Assembly (NCBI RefSeq): GCF_036240795.1
Contig: NZ_CP108454.1
Location: 6,818,001 to 6,882,000 of the forward strand
Origin: Streptomyces sp. NBC_01268
GTDB lineage: Bacteria; Actinomycetota; Actinomycetes; Streptomycetales; Streptomycetaceae
Direction: 5' to 3'
Length of the DNA stretch: 64,000 nt
In this document: positions 7,243-16,457 of the stretch, piece after piece
How the letters are laid out: each line of letters begins with the position of its first letter
Numbering within the stretch: the stretch's first letter is position 1
The notes under the pieces: model-generated
Database searches by the model: none
What the model was told of the DNA's origin: nothing
The model's input: the letters and a program-made list of their open reading frames with translations, nothing else
Program-made: the position numbers and the translations under genes

Positions 7243-9711
7243 GTGGGTGCGATCACGCTGGCGAAGCACGCCCGAGGAACCGAAGCCGCCCAGGCCGCCC
7301 AGGCGGGCGGTGAAACGGTCCCGCTGGCCGTGGACGGCCCTCCCGCCGACCAGGCGGCACCGCCCGGACCGGAGGCCGCCCTCGACCCACGACGGGTCCG
7401 GCTCGTCTTCTGCGGCCTCATGCTCGCGCTGCTGCTCGCCGCGCTGGAGCAGATGATCGTCGCCACCGCCCTGCCGAAGATCGTCGGCGAACTCCAGGGC
7501 CTGGACCGGATGTCCTGGGCGATCACCGCCTACCTGCTCACCGCCACCATCGGCCTGCCCGTCTACGGGAAGCTGGGCGACCTCCTCGGCCGCAAGGGCG
7601 TCTTCCTCTTCGCCATCGTCGTCTTCGTGATCGGCTCCGGACTGGCCGGCTGGTCGCGCAGCATGGACCAGCTCATCGCCTTCCGCGCCCTCCAGGGCGC
7701 CGGGGCCGGCGGCCTGATGATCGGCGTCCAGGCGATCATCGCCGACATCGTCCCCTCCCGGGAACGCGGCCGCTACATGGGCCTCATCGGCGCCGCCTTC
7801 GGACTCGCCTCCGTCGCCGGACCGCTGCTCGGCGGCTTCTTCACCGACCACGTCTCCTGGCGCTGGTGCTTCTACTTCAACGTGCCCTTCGGGCTCGTCA
7901 CCCTCGCCGTCGTCGCCGTGGTCCTCAAGCTCCCCAAGCCCGCCGTCCGGGCCCGCTTCGACGTCCTCGGTGCCCTGCTGCTCGCCGCCGCCTCCACCTG
8001 CCTGGTCCTGCTGACCAGTTGGGGCGGCACCCGCCACGCCTGGGACTCGCGGGTCATCCTCGGCCTCGGCTGCGGTGCCGTCGTGGCCACCGCCCTCTTC
8101 TTCCTCGTCGAGCGCCTCGCCCCCGAACCGCTCATCCCGCTGCGCCTGTTCCGCGACTCCGTCTTCACCGTCACCAGCCTCGTCGGCATGGTCGTCGGCA
8201 TCGCCCTCTTCGGCGCCGCCAGCTATCTGCCGACCTTCCTGCAGATGGTCGAGGGGGCCACCGCCACCGAGTCCGGCCTGCTCATGCTCCCGCTGATGGG
8301 AGGCATCGTCGCCGCCTCGGTCGTCTCCGGCCAGCTCATCAGCCGCACCGGCCACTACAAGGTCTATCCCGTGCTCGGCGGCGCCGTCGCCACGCTCGGC
8401 ATGTGGCTGCTCTCCCGCCTGGACACCGACACGCCCCGCCTCCAGCAGGGCCTCTGGCAGGCCGTCCTCGGCCTCGGCATCGGCCTCGTCATGCCGGTGC
8501 TGGTGCTCGCCGTGCAGAACTCCGTGCGCCCCGCCGACCTCGGCACCGCCACCAGCGCCCACACCTACTTCCGGCAGATCGGCGGCAGCGTCGGCGCCGC
8601 GGTCTTCGGCACCCTCTTCGCCTCCCGCCTCGACGCCGCCCTCGCCGACCGGCTCCCCGAGGACGGCGCCGGCGCGCTGCCCGCCGCCGACTCGATCACC
8701 CCGCAGGCGGTCCACACGCTGCCGCCCGCCCTGCGCGACGCCTTCGTCCAGGCGTACGCCGACGCGATGCCCCGGATCTTCCTCTACCTCGTGCCGGTCC
8801 TCGTGCTCGGCCTCGTCCTCGCCTTCTTCCTCAAGGAGAAACCGCTGGTGTCCCACCACACCCCCGCCACCGAGGCCCCCGCCCCCGCCCCCGTCACCGC
8901 CGTCCCGCACGCCCGGCCCGGCGTCCCCACCGGCGCCCCCGCCCCGCTGCTCGCGGGAGTGCCCGTCTGCGGCACCGTCCAGCACCACGACGGCAGCTGC
9001 GTGCCGCGCGCCGCCCTCACGCTCATCGACGTCCAGGGCCGCCAGATCGGCCGCGGCGCGAGCGGCGACGACGGACGGTACGCGCTGAGCGTGCCCGGCC
9101 GCGGCGCGTACGTCCTGATCGCGGCCGCCGGCGGACACCAGCCGCAGGCGGTCTCCGTCACCGTCGGGGAGCGCCCGGTCGACCTCGACGTCGTCCTCGG
9201 CGGCGCCGGGCGGCTCGCCGGTGCCGTCGTCACCGCCGACGGCACCCCCGTACGGGACGCGGCAGTCACCCTCACCGACGTCCGCGGCGAGGTCGTCGCC
9301 TCCACCCGCAGCGGGCGCGAGGGCGGCTACGTCATCGGGGAGCTGGTCGCCGGCGAGTACACCCTGGCCGCCAGCGCCCCCGCCTTCCGGCCCGCCGCCC
9401 TCCCGGTGAGCGTCCAGGCCTCCCGGGAGACCCGCCAGGACATCGAGCTGGCCGGCGGCGCGGTGCTGCGCGGCACGGTGCGGGCGGGCGGCGGGCGGCC
9501 CGTCGAGGACGCCCGGGTGACCCTGCTCGACGCCGCCGGCAACGTCGTGGACACCCTCACCACCGGCCCCGACGGGACCTTCCGCTTCGTCGACCTGTCC
9601 TCCGGCGAGTACACGGTCATCGCCGCCGGGTACCCGCCGGTCGCCACCGTCCTCCAGGTCGCGGGCGGGGGGCGCACCGAGCGCGACCTCCAGCTCGGCC
9701 ACGAGGACTGA
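7243..9711 (+). CDS. DHA2-type MFS exporter with three C-terminal carboxypeptidase-regulatory-like repeats
   Basis: 822 residues from a GTG preceded by GAGGGGAG. Residues about 48-545 form a 14-helix drug:proton antiporter, with motif A ([13 protein letters not shown]) and the motif C region ([17 protein letters not shown]). A Pro/Ala linker (about 545-570) leads to three repeats of about 84 residues beginning [32 protein letters not shown] and [16 protein letters not shown], each with a GDDGRY-, REGGYV- or GPDGTF-type turn and a Y-(V/T)-(L/V)-I/A-A strand. These match carboxypeptidase regulatory-like (CarboxypepD_reg) domains. Substrate unknown. With 14 helices the repeats should lie in the cytosol, unusual for this domain. 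Confidence 0.88.
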   Translation: MGAITLAKHARGTEAAQAAQAGGETVPLAVDGPPADQAAPPGPEAALDPRRVRLVFCGLMLALLLAALEQMIVATALPKIVGELQGLDRMSWAITAYLLTATIGLPVYGKLGDLLGRKGVFLFAIVVFVIGSGLAGWSRSMDQLIAFRALQGAGAGGLMIGVQAIIADIVPSRERGRYMGLIGAAFGLASVAGPLLGGFFTDHVSWRWCFYFNVPFGLVTLAVVAVVLKLPKPAVRARFDVLGALLLAAASTCLVLLTSWGGTRHAWDSRVILGLGCGAVVATALFFLVERLAPEPLIPLRLFRDSVFTVTSLVGMVVGIALFGAASYLPTFLQMVEGATATESGLLMLPLMGGIVAASVVSGQLISRTGHYKVYPVLGGAVATLGMWLLSRLDTDTPRLQQGLWQAVLGLGIGLVMPVLVLAVQNSVRPADLGTATSAHTYFRQIGGSVGAAVFGTLFASRLDAALADRLPEDGAGALPAADSITPQAVHTLPPALRDAFVQAYADAMPRIFLYLVPVLVLGLVLAFFLKEKPLVSHHTPATEAPAPAPVTAVPHARPGVPTGAPAPLLAGVPVCGTVQHHDGSCVPRAALTLIDVQGRQIGRGASGDDGRYALSVPGRGAYVLIAAAGGHQPQAVSVTVGERPVDLDVVLGGAGRLAGAVVTADGTPVRDAAVTLTDVRGEVVASTRSGREGGYVIGELVAGEYTLAASAPAFRPAALPVSVQASRETRQDIELAGGAVLRGTVRAGGGRPVEDARVTLLDAAGNVVDTLTTGPDGTFRFVDLSSGEYTVIAAGYPPVATVLQVAGGGRTERDLQLGHED

Positions 9712-9730
9712 GCGCGCGGCGGGAGCGGAG

Positions 9731-9756
9731 GGCCGACCCGGTCGTCCGGGCCGGCC
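9731..9756. terminator. Bidirectional terminator between convergent genes
   Basis: GGCCGACCCGG (9731-9741) pairs with CCGGGCCGGCC (9746-9756) with one mismatch and a TCGT loop. It sits in the 54-bp gap between the MFS gene and the convergent minus-strand gene. Confidence 0.6.
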
Positions 9757-9765
9757 CCGTACGGA

Positions 9766-10956
9766 TCAGGAGGCGGTGGTCGCCTTGCGGATCGCGCTGA
9801 TGCAGGCGCCGATCGCCTCCTGGAGCGCCTCAAGGCGCTGGAGCATGTCCTCCTCGACGACGTCCTCCTCCAGGACCTCGTCCAGCGTCAGCTCCTCGAA
9901 GACCTTCGTCGCCTTCTGCAGGCTGTTGTAGAACTTCGTGCGTCGCTCCTGCACCCGCAGCGCCGGATCCGCCTCCACGGCCCGGACGACCAGCGACTTC
10001 ACCGTGTCGTAGGCCTCGCCGGCCCACTCGCCGGCCTCCTCCGAGTCGTCGAGCTCGTCGATGAGCGACAGGTGCCGCTCGGCCTCCGCGCGCAGCTCCG
10101 CGGGGGCGTCGACGGTCTGCCCCGCGGGCGTCCTGATCTGCCCGCCCTCGGCGATCTGCCGGACGTAGTCGATCCGGTCGGCCGCCTTCGCCTCCTGCGC
10201 CACCGCCTTCTTCAGGTCGCCGGTGCGGGCGATGGCCCGGGCCATCTCGGTCTGCAGCGCCGGGTCCTCCTTCATCCGGTCGAGCAGCGCGCCGCGCGCC
10301 GCCTCGGCCGTGCCGGGGTCGGCGAGGATGGCCGCGCGCAGCGCGGTCGGGTTCTCGGCCACCTCCAGCGCCTTGGTCGGCTTGATGCCCTCGGCCTCGG
10401 CCGCCGCGCTGATCGCGTGGCCGCGCACGGAGGTCGCGCTGGAGCGGGAGGAGTAGTAGGAGAGCCAGACGTCGGCCTCGGGCAGCTCGACCTCCTGGCC
10501 GGGGGCCAGGGCCTCGAACTGCGGCACGAGGGCGTCGTCCGCGGCCATGTCCCAGGCCTTGTAGTAGCGCATGACCCGCTCGGGGGAGCAGCCGGCGAGC
10601 TCGGCGAAGGCCTTCGCCGACACCTTCTCCGTGCCCTCGGCGGCCTGGCCGCCCGGCCGAACGCTCCGCGCCACCTTGAGCGCGAACGCCCAGCCGCCCG
10701 TCCGCGCGTACACGCCGAAGTCGTGGGCGTCCCGGACGACGGCCTCGGCGACGGCCGCCGCGGCGGGCTCGACCCACTCGCCGGTGTCGAGGACGACGGG
10801 AGTCCCGGCGTCGGGCTCCGTGCCGGTCTCGCCGACGGGCCCGGCGGTGGTCCCGATGCCGGTCTCGGCGGCGGGCCCGAGGCCGGTCCCGAGCTCGGTC
10901 CCGATGCCGGTCTCGATGGGTGCGGGGGTCTCGGACGGGGCGAGCGAGGTGGTCAC
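9766..10956 (-). CDS. Conserved-looking protein of unknown function with a possible HTH segment
   Basis: 396 residues from a GTG preceded by AGGAG. The first 50 residues are low-complexity (TGIGT repeated, rich in T, G, P and E) and are probably disordered. The middle part includes KVSAKAFAELAGCSPERVMR, which looks like a helix-turn-helix and recalls ParB/KfrA-like segments, followed by YYKAWDMAADD. Long charged helices follow, ending in an acidic stretch (DEVLEEDVVEEDMLQRLEAL). No membrane segment or signal. I do not recognise the family; a DNA-associated role is only suggested by the HTH-like segment. Confidence 0.65.
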   Translation of the reverse strand: MTTSLAPSETPAPIETGIGTELGTGLGPAAETGIGTTAGPVGETGTEPDAGTPVVLDTGEWVEPAAAAVAEAVVRDAHDFGVYARTGGWAFALKVARSVRPGGQAAEGTEKVSAKAFAELAGCSPERVMRYYKAWDMAADDALVPQFEALAPGQEVELPEADVWLSYYSSRSSATSVRGHAISAAAEAEGIKPTKALEVAENPTALRAAILADPGTAEAARGALLDRMKEDPALQTEMARAIARTGDLKKAVAQEAKAADRIDYVRQIAEGGQIRTPAGQTVDAPAELRAEAERHLSLIDELDDSEEAGEWAGEAYDTVKSLVVRAVEADPALRVQERRTKFYNSLQKATKVFEELTLDEVLEEDVVEEDMLQRLEALQEAIGACISAIRKATTAS

Positions 10957-11105
10957 CGAGGGGTCTCCTGGGGTCTGCGGGGCGAGAAAACTGCGCCCGT
11001 CAGCCTATACGTACGAGATGAAAGGATTCGCCCGAATCACCACCGCCACTGGTCCACGCCTCCGACACTTTTCCACAGGGGTGGTCGGGTCCGCCGGTCG
11101 GCGCG

Positions 11106-11111
11106 TACGGT
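11106..11111 (+). promoter_or_regulatory. Possible -10 of a leaderless promoter for the peptidase operon
   Basis: TACGGT is followed by seven bases and then the ATG at 11119, with no Shine-Dalgarno sequence in between. A start of transcription at or next to the ATG is implied. No clear -35 element is visible. Confidence 0.35.
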
Positions 11112-11118
11112 GCCAGGC

Positions 11119-11952
11119 ATGAAGATCCTGATCAGCGCCGACATGGAAGGCGCCACCGGTGTGACCTGGCCCGCCGACGTGCTGCCCGGCACTCCCCAGT
11201 GGGAGAGATGCCGGTCCATGTTCACCTCGGACGTGAACGCGGCGGTGCTCGGTTTCTTCGACGGCGGCGCCGACGAGGTGCTGATCAACGAGGCGCACTG
11301 GAGCATGCGCAACCTGCTGCTGGAGCGGCTCGACGAGCGGGCCGAGATGCTCACCGGGCGCCACAAGTCGCTCTCCATGGTCGAGGGCGTCCAGCACGGC
11401 GACGTCGACGGCATCGCCTTCGTCGGGTACCACACCGGCGCGGGGTCGGAGGGCGTCCTCGCCCACACCTACCTCGCCAACTCCATCACCGGCGTCTGGC
11501 TCGACGGGGTGCGCGCCAGCGAGGGCCTGCTCAACGCGCACGTGGTCGCCGAGTACGGGGTCCCCGTCGTCCTGGTCACCGGCGACGACCTCACCTGCGA
11601 CGACGCCCTGGGGTACGCGCCGGAGGCGCACAAGGTCGCCGTCAAGGACCACGTCTCGCGCTACGCGGCGGTGTGCCGCACCCCCACCAGGACGGCCGCC
11701 GAGATCCGCGCGGCGGCGAAGGCCGCGGCCTCGCTGGCCGTGCGGCACGAGCCGGTCAGCGGCGGGCCGTTCACGGTGGAGCTGGAGTTCGACGCGGAGC
11801 ACCTGGCCGCGGCCGCCACGGTGGTCCCGGGCGCCGAGCGGAGTGGCGAACGCAGGACCGCCTACACCAGCGAGACGATGTACGAGGCGATTCGCACGTT
11901 CAAGGCGGTCACGACCATCGTCTCCGCCGCAGTGGAGGAGCAGTATGGCTGA
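11119..11952 (+). CDS. M55-family metallopeptidase (DppA-like D-aminopeptidase)
   Basis: 277 residues, full family length. Landmarks are the N-terminal SADMEGATGV, which carries the metal-binding Asp and Glu, NEAHWSM and GYHTGAG with metal-binding histidines, and the C-terminal ETMYEAIRTFKAV. DppA hydrolyses peptides with N-terminal D-Ala in a zinc-dependent decamer. There is no signal peptide, so it is cytosolic. No ribosome site is seen, and a -10-like TACGGT lies seven bases before the ATG. Its stop overlaps the next start by eight bases, so it is coupled to the M20 peptidase and probably heads a four-gene operon. Confidence 0.87.
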   Translation: MKILISADMEGATGVTWPADVLPGTPQWERCRSMFTSDVNAAVLGFFDGGADEVLINEAHWSMRNLLLERLDERAEMLTGRHKSLSMVEGVQHGDVDGIAFVGYHTGAGSEGVLAHTYLANSITGVWLDGVRASEGLLNAHVVAEYGVPVVLVTGDDLTCDDALGYAPEAHKVAVKDHVSRYAAVCRTPTRTAAEIRAAAKAAASLAVRHEPVSGGPFTVELEFDAEHLAAAATVVPGAERSGERRTAYTSETMYEAIRTFKAVTTIVSAAVEEQYG

Positions 11953-13279
11953 GGAGGTCCGGGGCCCGGACACGACGGCGCTCGACGAGGTGGTCGCCTT
12001 CACCTCCGAGCTGATCAGGATCGACACCACCAACCGTGGCGGCGGCGACTGCCGCGAGCGGCCCGCCGCCGAGTACGTGGCGGAGCGGCTCGCCGGCGCC
12101 GGCCTCGAACCGGCCCTGCTGGAGCGGACCCCGGGCCGCACCAACGTCGTCGCCCGCATCCCCGGCACCGACCCGACCGCCGAGGCCCTGCTGGTCCACG
12201 GGCACCTGGACGTCGTCCCGGCCGAGGCCGCCGACTGGACCGTCCACCCCTTCTCCGGCGAGGTCCGCGACGGCGTCGTATGGGGGCGCGGCGCCGTCGA
12301 CATGAAGAACATGGACGCGATGGTGCTCGCCGTCGTCCGTTCCTGGGCCCGGGAGGGCTTCCGGCCGCGCCGCGACATCGTGCTCGCCTACACCGCCGAC
12401 GAGGAGGCCAGCGCCGAGGACGGCTCCGGCTTCCTCGCCGACCGGCACCCCGGCCTCTTCGAGGGCTGCACGGAGGGCATCAGCGAATCGGGCGCCTTCA
12501 GCTTCCACCCGGACCCGCGGACGACGCTCTACCCGATCGCCGCGGGCGAGCGCGGCACCGCCTGGATCAAGCTCACCGCCCACGGGCGGGCGGGCCACGG
12601 CTCCAAGGTCAACACGGCCAACGCGGTCACCCGCCTCGCCGCGGCCGTCGCCCGCATCGGCGCCCACACCTGGCCCGTCCGGCTCACCCGGACGGTGCGG
12701 GCCGCGCTCACCGAGCTGGCCGCGGTGTACGGCATCGACGTCGACGTCGACGCTCCCGACTTCGACACCGACCTGCTCCTGAAGAAGCTGGGTCCGGCCG
12801 CCGCCCTGGTCGAGCCCACCGTCCGCAACAGCGCCAATCCCACGATGCTGGACGCGGGCTACAAGGTGAACGTGATCCCGGGCCACGCCGTGGCCTACGT
12901 CGACGGGCGGATGCTGCCCGGCGGCGAGAAGGAGTTCGTCGCGACCATGGACCGGCTCACCGGCCCGGACGTCGCCTGGGAGTTCCACCACCGCGAGGTG
13001 CCCCTGCAGGCACCGGTCGACTCGCCGACCTTCGCCAAGCTGCGCGCGGCCGTCGAGCACTTCGACCCGGACGGGCACGTCGTCCCCTTCTCCATGTCGG
13101 GCGGCACCGACGCGAAGCAGTTCTCCCGCCTCGGCATCACCGGCTACGGCTTCTCGCCGCTCAAGCTGCCCCCGGAGCTCGACTACGGGGCGCTCTTCCA
13201 CGGCGTCGACGAACGCGTCCCGGTCGACGCGCTCCACTTCGGCGTCCGCGTCCTCGACCGCTACCTGCGGTCCGCCTGA
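11945..13279 (+). CDS. M20-family metallopeptidase (ArgE/DapE/carboxypeptidase type)
   Basis: 444 residues. Metal ligands are in LVHGHLDVVP, GRGAVDMKNM (bridging Asp) and TADEEAS (catalytic Glu), with a dimerisation lid containing AHGRAGHGSK and the C-terminal HGVDERVP that supplies the last His. This is the M20/M25/M40 group that removes C-terminal residues or acyl groups from short peptides. Exact specificity cannot be read. It is cytosolic and overlaps the M55 gene, so the two products are made in step. Confidence 0.88.
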   Translation: MAEEVRGPDTTALDEVVAFTSELIRIDTTNRGGGDCRERPAAEYVAERLAGAGLEPALLERTPGRTNVVARIPGTDPTAEALLVHGHLDVVPAEAADWTVHPFSGEVRDGVVWGRGAVDMKNMDAMVLAVVRSWAREGFRPRRDIVLAYTADEEASAEDGSGFLADRHPGLFEGCTEGISESGAFSFHPDPRTTLYPIAAGERGTAWIKLTAHGRAGHGSKVNTANAVTRLAAAVARIGAHTWPVRLTRTVRAALTELAAVYGIDVDVDAPDFDTDLLLKKLGPAAALVEPTVRNSANPTMLDAGYKVNVIPGHAVAYVDGRMLPGGEKEFVATMDRLTGPDVAWEFHHREVPLQAPVDSPTFAKLRAAVEHFDPDGHVVPFSMSGGTDAKQFSRLGITGYGFSPLKLPPELDYGALFHGVDERVPVDALHFGVRVLDRYLRSA

Positions 13280-13346
13280 CCACCGCGGCGGCCCGCCGCG
13301 GTGTCGACACCCGACCGTTCTCACATTCCGTCCAGGGGGGATCGAG

Positions 13347-15332
13347 ATGGTAACCACGGCCGCCTACGGCAGCTGGCCGTCACCCATCGGCGCGGCGCTC
13401 GCCGCCGCACACGACGGGCGTCCCGACCATGTCGGGGTCGTCGGCGACGAGGTGTGGTGGACCGCGCCGCGCCCCACCGAAGGCGGCCGCCGCGCGCTGG
13501 TGCGGCGCCGCCCCGACGGAACCGAGGAATCCGTCCTGCCCCCACCGTGGAACGTGCGCACCCGGGTCATCGAGTACGGCGGACAGCCCTGGGCCGGCAC
13601 GGTGCGGGCCGACGGCTCACCGCTCCTCGTCTTCTGCCACTTCCCCGACCAGCGCCTCTACGCCTACGAGCCGGACGCGGCCGCGGGCGCCGGGCCCCGG
13701 CCGCTCACCCCGGTCTCGGCGACCGGCGGGGGACTGCGCTGGGCCGACCCGGTCGTCCACGCCGACCGGGGCGAGGTGTGGTGCGTCCTGGAGGAGTTCA
13801 CCGGGCCCGCGCCCACCGACGTGCGCCGGGTGCTCGCCGCCGTGCCGCTGGACGGCTCCGCCGCCGACGACCGGGGCCGGGTGCGCGAGCTCTCCGACGG
13901 GCGGCACCGGTTCGTCACCGGACCGCGCCTCTCGCCGGACGGCCGCCAAGCCGCCTGGATCGCCTGGGACCACCCCCGGATGCCGTGGGACGGCACCGAG
14001 GTGCAGCTCGCCCGGGTCGCCGACGACGGCACCTTCCACGACACCCGCACCGTCGCCGGCGGCCCCGAAGTCTCGGTGCCCCAGGTCGGCTGGACCGCCG
14101 ACGGGCAGCTGCTCCACCTCAGCGACCGCACCGGCTGGTGGAACCTCTACCGCACCGGCGCGGACGGCGAACCGGTCGCGCTCACCCCCCGCCCCGAGGA
14201 GTTCGGCGGACCGCTCTGGACGCTGGGCCGGAGCTGGTTCGCGCCCCTGGAGAACGGTCTGATCGCCGTCGTCCACGGCAAGGGCGCCAACGCCCTCGGC
14301 ATACTCGACCCCGACAGCGGCGACCTCGTCGACGCCGTCGGCCCCTGGACCGAATGGGCCGCCACCCTCGCCGTGCACGGCACCCGGGTCGTCGGCGTCG
14401 CCGCCGGCCCCCGCAGCGGCGCCGAGGTCGTCGAGCTGGACACCCGCACCGGCCGGACCCGGGTCATCGGCGCCCCGCACACCGACGCGGTCGACCCCGC
14501 GTACTACGCCGAGCCCCGGAGCCGCGTCTTCACCGGACCCGACGGCCGGGAGATCCACGCCCACGTCCACCCGCCGCACAGCCCCGACCGGACCGCGCCC
14601 GACGCGGAGCTCCCGCCCTTCGTGGTCCGGGCGCACGGCGGCCCCACCGGGCACTCCCCGCTCGTCCTCGACCTGGAGATCGCCTACTTCACCTCCCGCG
14701 GCATCGGCGTCGCCGAGGTCAACTACGGCGGCTCCACCGGCTACGGCCGGGAGTACCGCGAACGGCTGCGCGAGCAGTGGGGCGTGGTCGACGTGGAGGA
14801 CTGCGCCGCCGTCGCCCGGGCGCTCGCCGACGAGGGCACGGCCGACCCGGACCGCCTCGCGATCCGCGGCGGCAGCGCGGGCGGCTGGACCAGCGCCGCC
14901 TCCCTCGCGCAGACCGACGTCTACGCCTGCGGCACGATCATCTACCCGGTCCTGGACCTGACCGGCTGGGGCACCGAGGAGACCCACGACTTCGAGTCGC
15001 AGTACCTGCACTCGCTGGTCGGCCCCCTCGACGAGGTGCCCGACCGGTACCGCGAGCGCTCCCCCCTGGAGCACGTCGAGAAGATCACCGCACCCTTCCT
15101 GCTGCTCCAGGGACTCGACGACGTCATCTGCCCGCCCGCGCAGGCCGAGCGCTTCCTCGCCCGGATGGCCGGCCGGGGCGTCCCGCACGCCTACCTCGCC
15201 TTCGAGGGCGAGGGGCACGGCTTCCGCAGGGCCGACACGATGATCCGCGCCCTCGAAGCCGAACTCGCGCTCTACGTCCGGACCTTCGGCATCGAGCGGA
15301 CGGACGTCCCCCTCCTGGAGCTCCGCACGTGA
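13347..15332 (+). CDS. S9-family prolyl-oligopeptidase-type peptidase
   Basis: 661 residues. An N-terminal beta-propeller with WTAPRPTEGGR- and LSPDGRQAAWIAWDHP-type blades precedes the alpha/beta-hydrolase domain: RAHGGPTGHS, nucleophile Ser510 in GGSAGGW, the Asp in LQGLDDVICP and the His in GEGHGF. It cleaves small oligopeptides whose access is limited by the propeller. No signal peptide. A GGGGGGAT stretch precedes the ATG, 67 bases after the M20 gene. Its stop overlaps the S66 start as GTGA. Confidence 0.9.
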   Translation: MVTTAAYGSWPSPIGAALAAAHDGRPDHVGVVGDEVWWTAPRPTEGGRRALVRRRPDGTEESVLPPPWNVRTRVIEYGGQPWAGTVRADGSPLLVFCHFPDQRLYAYEPDAAAGAGPRPLTPVSATGGGLRWADPVVHADRGEVWCVLEEFTGPAPTDVRRVLAAVPLDGSAADDRGRVRELSDGRHRFVTGPRLSPDGRQAAWIAWDHPRMPWDGTEVQLARVADDGTFHDTRTVAGGPEVSVPQVGWTADGQLLHLSDRTGWWNLYRTGADGEPVALTPRPEEFGGPLWTLGRSWFAPLENGLIAVVHGKGANALGILDPDSGDLVDAVGPWTEWAATLAVHGTRVVGVAAGPRSGAEVVELDTRTGRTRVIGAPHTDAVDPAYYAEPRSRVFTGPDGREIHAHVHPPHSPDRTAPDAELPPFVVRAHGGPTGHSPLVLDLEIAYFTSRGIGVAEVNYGGSTGYGREYRERLREQWGVVDVEDCAAVARALADEGTADPDRLAIRGGSAGGWTSAASLAQTDVYACGTIIYPVLDLTGWGTEETHDFESQYLHSLVGPLDEVPDRYRERSPLEHVEKITAPFLLLQGLDDVICPPAQAERFLARMAGRGVPHAYLAFEGEGHGFRRADTMIRALEAELALYVRTFGIERTDVPLLELRT

Positions 15333-16306
15333 CCGCCACCGCCATGACGCCGCACACCGACCCGCCCGCGACCGGGCCGGTGCCCGCGCTCACCCGGCCG
15401 CCCCGGCTGCGCCCCGGCGCCCGCGTGGCGGTCGTCGCGCCCAGCGGCCCCATCCCGGAGGACCGCCTCCGGGCCGGCCTCGACATCCTCCGCGGCTGGG
15501 ACCTCGACCCGGTCGTGGCCCCGCACGTCCTCGACACCCACCCCGGACTCGGCTACCTCGCCGGGGCGGACGAGGCCCGCGCCCGCGACCTCACCGAGGC
15601 CTGGTGCGACCCGGACGTCTCCGCCGTGTTCTGCGCCCGCGGCGGGTACGGCGCCCAGCGGATGGCCGACCTCGTCGACTGGGCGGCGATGCGGGCCGCC
15701 GACCCCAAGGTCCTCGTCGGGTACAGCGACGTCACCGCCCTCCACGAGGCCTTCGCCACCCGGCTCGGCCTCGCCACCCTGCACGGCCCCATGGTGGCGG
15801 CCGCCGCCTTCCTCCAGGACCCGCACACCCGCGAGTCCCTGCGGGCCACCCTCTTCGAGCCCGAGTCGGTGCGCACCCTCGCCACGGCGACGGCCGGCGC
15901 CCTGGTGCCGGGCCGGGCCCGCGGCGTCACCCTCGGCGGCTGCGTCAGCCTGCTCGCGGCCGAGCTCGGCACCCCGCACGCCCGGCCCTCCGCCCGGGGA
16001 GGGCTGCTCCTCCTGGAGGACGTGGGGGAGGAGCCGTACCGACTGGACCGGATCCTCACCCAACTGCTGCGCTCCGGCTGGCTGGACGGGGTCGCCGGGA
16101 TCGGGCTCGGGTCCTGGGAGGAGTGCGGCCCGTACGAGGAGGTGCGCGCGGTGCTCGCCGACCGGCTGGGCGGGCTCGGGGTCCCCGTCGTCGAGCGGAT
16201 GGGCTTCGGGCACGAGGCGAGCGCGCCGACCGTTCCGTTCGGGATCCCCGCGGTGCTGGACGCGGAGGCGGGGACGCTCACCCTGGAGGTCCCGGCCCTG
16301 CGCTGA
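15329..16306 (+). CDS. S66-family LD-carboxypeptidase (LdcA-like)
   Basis: 325 residues. S66 landmarks are RVAVVAPSGP at the N-terminus, CARGGYGAQR, nucleophile Ser in VGYSDVTALH, the Glu in LLLEDVGEEPYR and the His in GFGHEAS. LdcA removes the terminal D-Ala from murein tetrapeptides in the cytosol during wall recycling. The GTG at 15329 is preferred over the ATG at 15344 because GGAG lies eight bases before it and it overlaps the previous stop (GTGA). It is the last gene of the M55-M20-S9-S66 operon. Confidence 0.9.
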   Translation: MTATAMTPHTDPPATGPVPALTRPPRLRPGARVAVVAPSGPIPEDRLRAGLDILRGWDLDPVVAPHVLDTHPGLGYLAGADEARARDLTEAWCDPDVSAVFCARGGYGAQRMADLVDWAAMRAADPKVLVGYSDVTALHEAFATRLGLATLHGPMVAAAAFLQDPHTRESLRATLFEPESVRTLATATAGALVPGRARGVTLGGCVSLLAAELGTPHARPSARGGLLLLEDVGEEPYRLDRILTQLLRSGWLDGVAGIGLGSWEECGPYEEVRAVLADRLGGLGVPVVERMGFGHEASAPTVPFGIPAVLDAEAGTLTLEVPALR

Positions 16307-16340
16307 CCGGCGCGCGGGCGCACGGCCATTCGCTGAATCT

Positions 16341-16372
16341 CCGTCAACAAGCCCCGCCCGGCGCGTTGACGG
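16341..16372. promoter_or_regulatory. Inverted repeat between the peptidase operon and the CocE-type gene
   Basis: CCGTCAAC (16341-16348) and GTTGACGG (16365-16372) are perfect complements 16 bases apart, 85 bases before the GTG of the next gene. The right arm contains TTGACG, a possible -35. It could be an operator or a terminator for the operon. Confidence 0.4.
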
Positions 16373-16457
16373 CCTGGTGACGCGTGTCACACCATGGGCG
16401 CGGATCGGTGCCCACCGGCAGGTGGGTACCTCGTGCGTCCTCGGTGTGGAGGTCCCC

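Noticed and set aside
7018..9702. 894-codon minus-strand frame opposite the MFS gene
   Set aside because: It is Gly/Glu/Ala/Asp-biased complement of the codon pattern of the MFS gene, without domains.
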